Below the pieces are notes generated by a model. That model did no database searches. It had not been told where the DNA came from and was given only the letters and a program-made list of their open reading frames with translations. From Eutreptiella sp. 'Long Island Sound 2002' (lineage: Eukaryota; Euglenozoa; Euglenophyceae; Eutreptiales; Eutreptiaceae): a stretch of 64,000 bases of DNA. The stretch spans positions 138,042,306 to 138,106,305 of the forward strand of contig OZ038381.1 of assembly GCA_964036045.1 (NCBI GenBank), given 5' to 3'. Position numbers and translations under genes: made by a program. Below are positions 14,301 to 21,789 of this stretch, piece after piece (within the stretch, counting starts at the first letter, position 1; each line of letters starts with the position of its first letter).

Positions 14301-17300
14301 ACATGTCGGGCCCCAGAGGCAAAATGCCTGTGAGACTCGCCTGCACCGGCCCAAGCAGGCGATGTGCCGGCAGGTTTTCCCCCACGACTGCGCGCAGGGC
14401 GGAAATGGCGGGGAGGTCCACCAGATGCCACACCCTGACGGGGGGGGGGGGGGCAGACCCCGGCCTGAAACCGCGCCATGCCGCTTGCCTTCGGGTTATA
14501 CATGGCCGGGGGGTATTGTGCCCGCAAGGATTTGAGGGGTATCACCGCAGATGCACGACGTGCCGCCGTCATAAGCTTGCGGAAGTCCTCCTTGTGGTAA
14601 GTATGTGGGAGGGCGTGCCGCCCCAGGGAGCGGATGTATTCCGACTCCGATGGCACGGGTAAACGGACCCCATTCATCCAGACCGAAGGTACCCTGTACA
14701 AGATTCGCTGCCCCTCCATCCACGTGCGTAGCACGTGCATCTTAGATACGTCGGAGCCCAGGGCCACGGCGTCCTCTGCGGCGGGTAGGGGCCCAGCGAT
14801 GGCGGATGCGTCCTCCGAGGAGCCTCCCAGCCACACCGTGTCGTCGGCCCAGGCCAAGCTATGTAGTAGGCCGGCCGGGGTGTGCACCCCGGGGTAGGCC
14901 TTGGAGACCAATCTCGCCCGGACCCTCCCATGTCCAGTCCAATGGGGAGAGAGGACAGCCTTGTCCGGAGCCCGCATCAAACCATCCTACGGCGTGGCCG
15001 ACATCGTCCGTTCCGCCCATATCGAGGCGCATGTCCTCCACCAGAGAGCGGTGCAGGCGACATAGGTCCGGGCTGTAGCCCACCACCTGGTGTACCGAAT
15101 CCCGAGAGACGTGGTGACGGGATCCGAAAGCGTGTCGGACATTGTCCAGGATGGGCGAGGCCTCACCCTCCGAGGCCCACCGATGCCAGAAGTAATCGTG
15201 ATGCACACGGAGGAAGTCCCATACGGACGTACTTGGCCATGAGGCAAACTGGGAAGGGGGTAGGAAGTTGTGCCCCCGGAGCCAGGGCTGCTCCTCCTCC
15301 TTTACAAGGGGGGGGGGGAACTTCGCCCGGGGACAATTTCGCAGGGGAAAATTTCGCCAGGGGAAAATTTCGCCACCCTTGAAATCCCCAAAGCCCCAAG
15401 CAAGCATGTGTCTCGCAAAATGTCTCTCGATTTTCAAAAAAAAATTTTGTCTCTCGGTCTTTATATGCCCCTTGAGGACCTAGATGCCAGATCTGGTCAT
15501 TACTCCAGTGGTACATGCACTTGGTTCTGATGGCACAGGCGTTGGTTCAAACCCCAGTGATGTGAATCTGATGAGATTGGTTTTTCATGCACAAACAAAC
15601 CCTGCCTGAAGCAGTCTCCAATGGTCACAAAACAACAACACATGCACTACACAGGGGGTCCAAAACTGCAACAGGCTGGCACAACATGGTCCCAGAATTG
15701 TGTTTTCCAAGAGGAGCCAGGCGCGCCTACGAACGCGCCTGAGCCAACCGTTTCTTGCGCAGCTTCATGAAATCTGGTGCAGACGATCCAGTAACTGGTG
15801 CAGAAGGTGCAGGCTTCTTTTTCAAGGCATCAACAATCCTTAATGCATGGCCATCCAGGACACCACATTTTTTAAGTGCTGCCATATTAATAAGAGTGAG
15901 CTCTTTCATGCATGCAAATCCAGCAGCTGCAAGTGGCACTGCATACTGTGAATACCCAAGCTGTTGCAAAAAATTCACAAGATCAGCCTTGGGTTTTACA
16001 ACAGCACCAGCAGCTGCCTTGGTTGCAGCGAAAATCGGGGCATCAACTGTGGCCTTTGGTTTGTTGACAGTGGCAGGAGGGTCACTGTCACTGTCACTGC
16101 CACTGCCACTGGTGCGCTCACTATCAGTGTCACTGTGACTATCACTGTCACCGTCACTGTCACTGTCACTGTCACTTCTGCGTGATGCTGACGCACCACT
16201 AGAGACAGAAACAGGAGCAGAGGCTGACTGAGAAGCTTTTGTTCGTTTCCGCGCCCGTTCCTCCAATGCCACCCGAGCCTCAGGCTGGCGCGCACGTTTG
16301 CGCTTTTGAGTGGGGAGCCGGGCCTCATGAACAACCACTCTCTCGGCAGCCTCCTCAAGCTGTTCCGCTGGGGCATCCTGAGATGTATCATCCTGCAACA
16401 CTGAAGGGGGGGGGGGCAGGTAAATGACTGGAGGGGCGGGCGGAACATCATCAACACTTTCGGCTTCGGGTACAACATCCAAAGCCTTACGCCACGAAGC
16501 CTTTACCCACGATGGAAGTTGGGGGTCACGCAGCCATTGCGATACCCACAACGTGAGTAAAGGTTTGACTGTACCTTCGGACATGTCAAGTGGCGTCCCT
16601 GGTGGGATTTTGCCATCGACAATGTCCATGCAGTGACGCAAGAGGCGCAATTTAGCCCTCTGCCTGCAATGGGCTCTCAACGATCGGTTCACAAGCTGAT
16701 CGCCGGAGTTGAGCATGTGGGACCGGTTTGGCAGTCCCAGCAGCAAGTAGATGTGCGTCCCTGGCACATGATAAATTTTTTTTTGACATGACAAGAAGTG
16801 CCTCGGCGTCAATGACAGCACCCTCAGACCGCGTTCCAGAGAAATACTTCGCCACGGCTGCAGTTTCCTCCGGTGTTAGCTTCGGTGGACGTCCCATGGG
16901 GTTCACTTTGCCTTGCATTGCATACTTATCTGCCTAGTCTCGTAGTGTGCTACGTGGGGGACATGATGCACCATACTGGAGCTTGCAACCGTCCATCTTT
17001 TTACGAAGATAAAGTAATGCAGCATCCTCACGTTGTTGTTGGTCCCAGTTTGCCCATGGTTTTGAATTGTACCCTTTGCGCTTTTTTTCTTTCGGTGGCA
17101 ATGTGGATGCAAACTCCTTCAAATTGTCAACGAGACCATCCACAGCACTTTGGGATGCACTTTTGCGGATGACAAATTTGTCCATGGAAAAGCTGTCAAA
17201 AACAGACAGCACGTGCAAGGGGTACAAAGGATTGCATCCACACTGCCACCGAAAGACAAAAAGCACGTAGCACACTGCGACTAACACCGGAGGAAACTGC

Positions 17301-20300
17301 AGCCACGTGGATCAAGTGCTTTGGATGCGACATACTTCTTCTGGATACTAGGCTGGCATTCGACGAAACGCCCCTGAAGTACTTTGCAGAGCAAAAGGGA
17401 ACTTATGAGTATCCTAATGTGCAGAATGTGTTCCCTTCCCTGCCGCAACAGTTTATGCATCCAAGCATTCATCATGATCATGCTGTCAAAAGGATGTTGT
17501 ACCCGAAGCCGAAAGTGTTGATGATGTTCCGCCCACTCCTGCAGTCATTTACCTGCCTCCCCCCCTTCAGTGTTGAGGAGGCTGAAGAGAGAGGTAAACC
17601 TACGTCACCATTCAGGACTGTTGATGCCTTGAAAAAGAAGCCGACAGCTCCAACACCAGATACCCGATTGTCAGATTCATGCATCTGCGCAGCAAATGGT
17701 TGGCACAGGCGCGTTCGTAATTGCGCCTGGCCCTGCTCACGAAACACAATGCCTGCAGCTGTGGTGAAGGATGGAACTGTTACGCCAAAATTTCGCCAGG
17801 GGAAAATTTCGCCACCTTTCTTAACGGCGAAATTTTCCCCGCGAAATTCTCCCCTGGCGAAGTTTTCCCCCCCCCTGTACCACCAGGCCCACAACCTTGC
17901 GCGGGAGGACAAGGTTGGTGAGCGGGCGGTCGTTGGCCCTGATACCGTGGGGAGGCTTCTTCGGAAGGAGGTGGAGGTCCCCGTGTGCGAGGGCCTCCAG
18001 GTGCTCCCCCCTCATGTAGCGGTTAACGATCTCGCACACCATGTCGAGGCCGCCGTCGTCCATTTCCTGCAGCATCCAGTACTGCAGCCGATCCCGCGCC
18101 GGCGCTGTGTGGCCAGTGCGCTGAAGGATGCGGCGGAGACGAGGGGGCGTCGCCGTAGGCAAGCCCAGCAAGTTTGGTGGTGTAACCCACCCCGTGATGT
18201 TCCGAATATCCGCCAGGGTCAACTCCCGTAGCGTCTTCTGGTGTGGTTGCCGGACTTGGTCCAAAGCTACCTTGGCCCGGGTCCACGGAGCCACGTCCAT
18301 GTGGGCGGAAAACCGTGGCTGGACTGGTGGCGTGCGGGCCGGCCCATATAGGCACTGGAAGGCCCCCCGGGAGGGCCGAGTGAAGGGGGCCACCTCCGGG
18401 AGGTGGGCGAGGTACCGCTTTAGGTTCCCCACTTCCCAAGCCTCCGCCAGGTCCTTGCGTAGGTCTAACCGACCCACTAGGGTGTCCAAAGACTCCCACC
18501 ATTTGGGCCACCTTTTGGCGTGGGCCTGGAGTTGTCGGTGAACCTGGTCCACGCGCCCGGGGAGCTCCCCGAACTCGCGGGGGGGACCGTGGGCACTCTC
18601 CACCGCCTGAATTGTCGAGGCCAAGAAGTATGCATACAGGCCCGCCAAATCCTCCGGCCGCGCGCCCCGCTCCTGGCGGGCGGCCACCAAGGCCATATGG
18701 TAGGCCCCCGTGATGCCAAGGCGGTGCACACAAAAGGTGGTCTGTAGCCACTGCAGGAGGCTTGTTATTTAAGGGGGATGCGGGGGTATCCCCCGCATCG
18801 AGCGAAGCGAGCCGAAGTTGAGGGAGGTCCACATACAAGGCGGTGCATGGGGGGGGGGGTTTGGCGCTAATGAGGTGCACAAAAAGGGGGGGGGGGGCTA
18901 ACGAGGCGCACAGGGGGGGGGGGGGGGGCTAACGAGGTGCAGGGGGGGGGGGGGGGGTTGGCGCTAACGAGGCGCACGGGGGGGGGGGGGCTAACGAGGC
19001 GCGCGCCGAGCCCAATTTGCGCCTCGTATAACGAGGCGTGCAGTTTCAGCCAAACACTCGTACCAAGGGGGGGGGCTATCCATATTGCCCAGGGAGCCCC
19101 GACACACAGGTAAAAGGGGCAGGTCCTTGAAAAAAAGAGTCCATAAGGGACATAAAACACAGCATAGAGGGGTGGAGTGTGCAAAAATAGTCAATACAAC
19201 GACAAGGAATTGCATGTCTTGTTTGCTGCCGGGATTATTCCCAACACGAGCCGCAGGGGAGGAGCCCCCTATGGCTGGGTTGTTCCAGCCCACTTTCCGC
19301 ACTCACAACCGTGATGTACTGCTAATCCGGCCTTACGTTTTTTTGATTCCTTGATGAGTTATCCAGGCAGGGACATTAAAGAGTCATTCTTTCAGAGACA
19401 GCACCATTGGCCGATGATACTGTGGCAGAATCTGAGTCTCGTTTGCCCGAATTCTGCTTCATGAGAACCATTGAGGAAAACAGAAATGCCAATACATCTG
19501 GTGGTGGGCACGTGTTCAAGTTGTGTGCAGTGTGATATGGTCGTTGATGCTGAGCAATACAACATGTGGGCTGCTGGCTTGTCTGCGCTGACAAAAATGG
19601 GGCCACATGGTGTGCCATGGAGGCACTCCTGTGCAGGCAAGCATATCTCAACAACATACCCAACATCTTGCCTCTGCTGTGAACAGGGCAAGGACAATTG
19701 CCGTGGCTGCAATTAGCGATGGGGGATATCGCAGGAACACATAGTCTTGCAGTGTTAACTCCACAAGATACTGAAACAGAGAACAGGCAAAACCACCCCA
19801 GCACCTGGCGGCTTGTGCAACGTCGCATGCAGAATTCGAAATATTGCAAAAGAGCACTACAAGCAACAACATACGTCAACCAACATGCATACAGCTTTGT
19901 CTGCTTGCGCAACCCGCAAATAGATACCCACAAAATCCCGTACCGTTGCAGCAGTTAGACAAAATTCCAGTTGATTGAGAATAACGATCTCCATTTTTGT
20001 TAGCTGAAGGCGAAGGAACAGCACCAAGAACCCCGTCAACACTCGCGGAACATTCACACTGCAATCATCTCTTCCCATGTGGTGCAAATTCACTTCCAGG
20101 CTGCTGGGGCTGGGGTGGGGCAGGGGAGCCTAGCTCCGGTTGAAGCCTCTCCCTTCACCACTGGGAAATGAAGACATCACGTGGCACAATGGGGTTCAAC
20201 CTCATCTCGCGTGTATGTGTTGTCCGTAATATAAACGAAATCGTCAACAGATGGCGGAACTATCTCCTCGATTTTCCTGAATACACATAAAGAATGAATA

Positions 20301-21787
20301 CACACAGAGGAATGAATGCGGCAAGCCTGTCAGGTGATACAAACTGTTTGTGAAAGAGCCGCAAGGGAGGGAAGGACTGGGGAGCTGAGCGCGTAGGACA
20401 AATGAAGAAAAAGTTGGGATACACATGTGATACACACTTCTGGAGCTTGGGATTCAGTTACTACATTTTTGGGATACGCTGTATCTCCACCACTGCTGTT
20501 TGTCCTTTGTGCAATCTGTTGCTGCGCGTTGGCAAAACCACAAATAAAGCTAAGCAACAGCAGCATGCAAGGATCCGCAAGCGGCGCATCAGACATACGA
20601 GGCAATCAGCATGCAGGTGACCCCGACAAGCTGCAAACGATTTCGCTGTACATGCACACATGACAAATAGCGATCCACATAGTTGACAGCCAAACATAGC
20701 GTATCGATCTTGAGGTTGAACTCTTCCGTGACTGCAAAGTGAATGGCGATGTGGAGAGGCAAAGCGAAGGCAGGGCAAAGCAGATGGTGCAGGGACGATG
20801 CGTTGGAAATGATGGTGCAAGGCGAACATCGGAAGAAAAGCAGCGAGCTTCCTGTCACTGTGGCAAGGGGTATCGCTGGCGTGCCTGCAGTGATTCCCTT
20901 GGACGGCAACGACGTTTTGGCCATTTTCGTGTACTCCGCGGAGGTAAGGAAAGAGGATGGCGAGCCCCTTATGTAAAGTGCAAATGTACAAGGAGTTCAG
21001 CAATATGCCCAAACTCCAAAAACAGGCAGACCTCAGGCGGTGTCTTTTGTCAGTATAATGGAGTGCTTGCACAAGCTCGGGCAGGAGCTGTCCTGCCCGT
21101 TAGCAGTATGCAGATGTTGGCCCTCCGCAATGACAACGTCATGCTGAAGCTGGCGAACCCTCTCCAACTCCATTTGGACGGGTTCCTCTTGAGCTACAGC
21201 CCAACGTGCGTGAGCACCCTCTTGATCGTGACACCTGGTCTTTTCGTGCAAACCACACGAACCGTGTCCCACGTTGCGCCCTGAACGTGCTCAGCCCACG
21301 ATAAAAAATACTTCCCCGTTTGCAGCATACCTTCGTTCAACCAATCAATAAGAATAGCGCGCATCTGCCAGGTAATGTCTGCTTGAACTTCTTCAACGTA
21401 TGTCATGGAGGGCCGATGTCTTCTCTAAAATGTGCGTACGGTGACACCGTCAGACAGTTTAGCACAACCGCGACAGGCACAAACGAGGACTATCACACGG
21501 AGGGCGCTCAGGTGCGGTTGGCGACCTTGTGGATGACTCGCTTCAGCAGTCGCATACCGGAGAGGCAGAGCAGACCGCAATTAGAACCGCCAAGTGCGCT
21601 TGCCGCACGGTTTATGGCAAACAGTCCGTCTTGCAGGGGTGCGTACCTCGACAATCCTCAGGTATGAGGCAATTGTATCGAAATACTCTGGGCACATCTG
21701 CGCAGGGACCCTTGAGCGCGAAAGTGCCGAGGAACTTGGTACCCTTGAACGATCCATGGGCTCCATCTCGACTTCGTCGAGCTCCAT
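2271..21787 (-). CDS. A-type-like mitotic cyclin, 8 exons, two transposon-filled 8.6-kb introns
   Basis: Regulatory subunit of a cyclin-dependent kinase. Exons on the minus strand: 21787-21647, 21424-21331, 20731-20599, 20276-20201, 20003-19875, 19770-19660, 11051-10939 and 2346-2271. The CDS from the ATG at 21787 is 873 nt (290 aa). All junctions are GT-AG and phases match across every join. Seen in order: MRAILIDWL and TEEF of cyclin box helices 1-2, LAVNYVDRYLS, LQLVGV, MLIAS joined to KIEEI, then DFVYITDNTYT, KMEIVILNQLEF, YLVELTLQDYVFLRYPPSLI, W|SDSLSYYTRY and AVREKY near the C-terminus. The YITDNTYT and LTLQDYVFL segments fit A-type better than B-type cyclins. No clear destruction box is visible; an acceptor at 21790 just before the ATG means an earlier exon may exist. 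The ORF looks intact. Confidence 0.85.
2347..4449. other. Start of giant cyclin intron 7, no gene
   Basis: Intronic sequence (minus-strand gene). It contains short inverted motifs around 3560-3650 (repeats of tctagcctag, similar to 11521-11590) and tandem short motifs at 3845-3965 (ggctcactga and agccggctca variants). The ORFs on both strands are short and show no recognised domain. Confidence 0.6.
4450..5428 (-). pseudogene. Frameshifted unknown coding remnant
   Basis: Three overlapping minus-strand frames form a plausible single protein in sequence: 5428-5153 (with WVTIGVDGTNQWNRAYVH), 5174-4788 (with a CHWCG motif and DIPADRCIPDF) and 4812-4450. Two frame changes are needed, near 5165 and 4812. 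I recognise no family with confidence; the VDGT-plus-CHWC arrangement recalls accessory proteins of some DNA transposons, but that is only an impression. It lies inside cyclin intron 7, next to transposase remnants on the same strand, and may belong to the same dead element. Confidence 0.35.
5612..7029 (-). pseudogene. hAT-like transposase remnant
   Basis: The frame 7029-6130 is open except for TAG at 6589-6591. It ends at TAG 6130-6132, and weaker frames continue to 5612. Seen: LVYYCTMVEGKARTTFL, then CANGATMMQG followed about 25 residues later by MHANCHRVDMAIEAAL. The spacing and residues match the D-G-A-x-x-M-x-G ... H-C-x-x-H-R-L-x-L-A block of hAT/DUF4371-type transposases. Here the Asp of the first motif is Asn. 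The nonsense codons and this substitution indicate an inactive fossil. No terminal inverted repeats could be fixed. It lies inside cyclin intron 7 in the gene's own orientation. Confidence 0.55.
6735..6868. repeat. GGCGGTTGGC-type minisatellite
   Basis: Irregular repeats of ggcggttggcg, tggcggttga and ggcggcagttggcgg on the plus strand, overlapping the N-terminal part of the transposase remnant frame. Confidence 0.7.
7030..7432. other. Intronic stretch with no assigned feature
   Basis: It contains an A-run at 7067-7077 and an inverted pair, ggcggtcctta against the downstream aaggaccgccc, that could form a hairpin around 7050-7100. No ORF of interest. Confidence 0.5.
7433..8405. repeat. Tandem array of ~200-bp units with C-runs
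   Basis: Four units begin at about 7433, 7891, 8068 and 8278. Each has, in order: aaacatgctttgcata, ttggatggtcatttt, gtgatcacaatat, gatttttgagctgtccaggg, a run of about 13-17 C, cacccaatacccaaata and gtgaaaaacacataaatacgg. An unrelated insert separates units 1 and 2 (7610-7885). It lies inside cyclin intron 7. Confidence 0.85.
8555..9030. repeat. Dispersed repeat family A, copy 2
   Basis: Collinear with 50-520: tcaccgaggt, the block around aaccccatggagtcgggac, the C-run and G-run pair, gatgcgtttattggacaaaa and the tail tatgtggcgttttcccc, then the gatctaacaacc segment. By eye the copies are clearly alike with many small differences. Confidence 0.8.
9280..9340 (-). repeat. Copy of the aaggcggtgcacac / ttatttaaggggg repeat
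   Basis: On the minus strand this reads ggtgtacacacaaggcggtc, then a block matching ccaccgcaagag, then ttaaggggg. This is the unit seen on the plus strand at 11826-12063 and 18718-18790. It shows that the repeat also occurs singly and in the opposite orientation. Confidence 0.65.
9770..9812. repeat. Short cagtcagccaat tandem repeat
   Basis: Three imperfect copies of cagtcagccaatcagt read directly from the sequence. Confidence 0.7.
9905..10065. repeat. Inverted pair of tRNA-derived SINE heads
   Basis: The plus strand carries a perfect RNA polymerase III B box, GGTTCGAACCC, at 9945-9955 preceded by a tRNA-like body. The minus strand carries GGTTCGAATCC at 10015-10005 with A-box-like TAATTCAGCCGG upstream. 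The two 26-bp cores (ggtcggcggttcgaa...) are inverted repeats separated by about 40 bp. Neither folds convincingly as a functional tRNA by eye, so these are SINE-type or pseudo-tRNA sequences. They lie inside cyclin intron 7. Confidence 0.6.
10145..10385. repeat. Dispersed repeat family A, diverged copy 3
   Basis: Retains the order of landmarks of copies 1 and 2: C-run, ttggggaatt, cttattgggcagaataatga, tggggtatgc, gatctaacaacctct and aggtgattttg. It lacks the long G-run. Many substitutions indicate an older copy. Confidence 0.6.
10386..10938. other. End of cyclin intron 7 adjoining exon 7
   Basis: No gene assigned. It contains an A-rich/CA-rich patch at 10640-10745 and a (CAG)n-like patch at 10899-10918. 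Confidence 0.5.
10939..11051 (-). CDS. Cyclin exon 7 (C-terminal cyclin fold)
   Basis: A 113-nt exon with acceptor CTCTCAG|TCCGAT and donor GTCAG|GTAGAA. It encodes SDSLSYYTRYQPQELNDCLR and then a segment ending TLQAV plus two bases. Exon 6 ends exactly on the Trp that precedes this motif in cyclins (W-x-x-x-L-x-x-Y-T-x-Y), in phase 0. The exon therefore belongs to the gene 8.6 kb upstream. Confidence 0.85.
11052..11590. other. End of cyclin intron 6 upstream of exon 7
   Basis: Intronic sequence. A pyrimidine-rich tract precedes the exon 7 acceptor on the minus strand. A G-run lies at 11360-11369, and an inverted motif around 11530-11575 (cctagaatgttataggctag) resembles that at 3560-3650. 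No gene. Confidence 0.5.
11591..11825. repeat. G-run tandem array with gctaacgaggcgc units
   Basis: About six units of (gtttggcg)ctaacgaggcgc followed by 9-17 G. The same unit in the same orientation forms a second array at 18848-19045, on the far side of the LINE. G4-prone by composition. Confidence 0.85.
11826..12063. repeat. aaggcggtgcacac tandem repeat, LINE-flanking copy
   Basis: Repeats of aaggcggtgcacac and ggtctgtagccaccgcaaga, then cttgttatttaagggg. The last motif, AAGGCGGTGCA at 12053-12063, is repeated at 18718-18728 on the other side of the LINE and is the probable target-site duplication. Confidence 0.75.
15727..16918 (-). pseudogene. SAM-domain protein of the TA transposon (one homopolymer frameshift)
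   Basis: Two frames make one protein. The first part, 16918 to about 16775, begins MQGKVNPMGRPPKLTPEETA, with a GRPPKL AT-hook-like motif. The frame then changes in the T8 tract at about 16774-16782 and continues to TGA at 15727 (frame opens at 16821). Further features are a basic stretch (KRKRARQPEAR), a Ser-Asp repeat over about 16200-16080, and a C-terminal segment DLVNFLQQLGYSQYAVPL through ALKKCGVLDGHALRIVDALK. The last matches the length and hydrophobic pattern of a sterile alpha motif, a protein-interaction domain. No catalytic motif is seen, and its role in transposition is unknown. The frameshift could also be a sequencing error. Confidence 0.5.
16934..17185 (-). CDS. Small ORF upstream of the SAM-domain frame
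   Basis: 83 codons from ATG 17185 (MDKFVIRKSASQSAVDGLVD) to a stop at 16934, ending just 15 bases before the ATG of the SAM-domain frame. Lys-rich centre (PPKEKKRKGY). No family recognised. Its position suggests either a first ORF or a first exon of the element's gene. Confidence 0.3.
   Translation of the reverse strand: MDKFVIRKSASQSAVDGLVDNLKEFASTLPPKEKKRKGYNSKPWANWDQQQREDAALLYLRKKMDGCKLQYGASCPPRSTLRD
17242..17877. repeat. Inverted, internally deleted copy of the transposon's left arm
   Basis: Reverse-complement matches, right arm to left arm: 17242-17265 to 17090-17112; 17265-17280 to 16937-16955; 17282-17305 to 16870-16892; 17492-17570 to 16400-16480; 17613-17636 to 15814-15835; about 17700-17735 to 15717-15750; ending in the shared terminal repeats. 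The right arm is therefore the left arm inverted, with several deletions. Confidence 0.75.
18718..18790. repeat. aaggcggtgcacac repeat, other LINE flank
   Basis: aaggcggtgcacacaaaagg, then ggtctgtagccactgc and cttgttatttaaggggg: same unit and orientation as 11826-12063. Followed by gatgcgggggtatcccccgcatcg, a short perfect-looking hairpin. Confidence 0.7.
18848..19045. repeat. Second G-run tandem array (gctaacgaggcgc units)
   Basis: Five or so units of (g)gctaacgaggcgcac plus 10-16 G, ending in gcgcctcgtataacgaggcg. Mirrors the array at 11591-11825 across the LINE. Confidence 0.8.
19046..19659. other. Start of giant cyclin intron 6
   Basis: The intron opens with GTATGT at 19659-19654 (minus strand) after exon 6. 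A minus-strand open stretch at 19549-19376 could extend the frame but is not preferred (see rejected items). Otherwise no gene. Confidence 0.6.
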
Positions 21788-21789
21788 TA
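19660..21789 (-). CDS. Cyclin exons 1-6 (compact part of the gene)
   Basis: Six exons separated by short introns of 222, 599, 322, 197 and 104 bp. Donors seen are GTACGC, GTATGC, GTATGT, GTTGAA, GTATGT and, opening the long intron 6, GTATGT at 19659. Exon 2 ends one base into a codon (GAA G) and exon 3 starts TC ACG, restoring a Glu-Val-Thr-Glu-Glu stretch expected in the cyclin box. Exon 3 ends TC and exon 4 begins G AAA ATC GAG GAG, restoring Ser-Lys-Ile-Glu-Glu. These reciprocal fits make chance assembly unlikely. Confidence 0.85.

Larger units (their letters stand above)
15305..17877. mobile_element. TA-flanked transposon with G-run terminal inverted repeats
   Basis: Left end CAAGGGGGGGGGG then aacttcgccc; right end, reverse-complemented, CAGGGGGGGGG then aaaacttcgcc. 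Both ends continue into subterminal copies of aatttcgcc(a)gggga. It is flanked by TA at 15303-15304 and 17878-17879. Deleting it with one TA restores the LINE RT frame (…V-V|K-E-E-E-Q…), which fixes the borders. TA target choice recalls Tc1/mariner, but no DDE transposase motif is visible, so its class is open. Confidence 0.8.
12064..18717 (-). mobile_element. 5'-truncated LINE with nested DNA transposon
   Basis: A minus-strand non-LTR retrotransposon of about 4.1 kb once the nested 2573-bp element is removed. It starts within the RT N-terminal part and ends in a (CTC)n tail (plus strand 12069-12092). An 11-bp direct repeat, AAGGCGGTGCA, flanks it (12053-12063 and 18718-18728). That is typical of target-primed insertion, although the motif also belongs to the surrounding tandem repeat. 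Frameshifts and stops show it is dead. It is inserted in cyclin intron 6 in the gene's orientation. Confidence 0.7.
12280..18717 (-). pseudogene. LINE RT-RNase H-zinc finger protein, broken
   Basis: In coding order: GDLHLLPKKPPHG and IRANDRPLTN (RT blocks 1-2, about 17955-17880); interruption by the TA transposon; GSGQGCPLSPL (about 14970-14940); a frame change; WADDTVWLG with the catalytic DD at 14845-14840; a second frame change in the G-run at 14441-14454; then RNase H starting DASWYPN (Asp at 13866-13864, directly after TAG 13869-13867) and ending LDMANGVAKR; TAG at 13449-13447; a CX2CX7HX4C finger (CPACLKEVGTRHWVSMC, about 13205-13150); further stops at 12661 and about 12598. No endonuclease is present, consistent with 5' truncation. 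Confidence 0.75.

Noticed and set aside
19376-19549. Minus-strand open stretch in phase with cyclin exon 6, with an acceptor-like CTCAG at its start
   Set aside because: It lacks the conserved Y-T-x-Y and A-V-R-E-K-Y segments, which are found in phase at 11051-10939 and 2346-2271. It may be an alternative or cryptic terminal exon.
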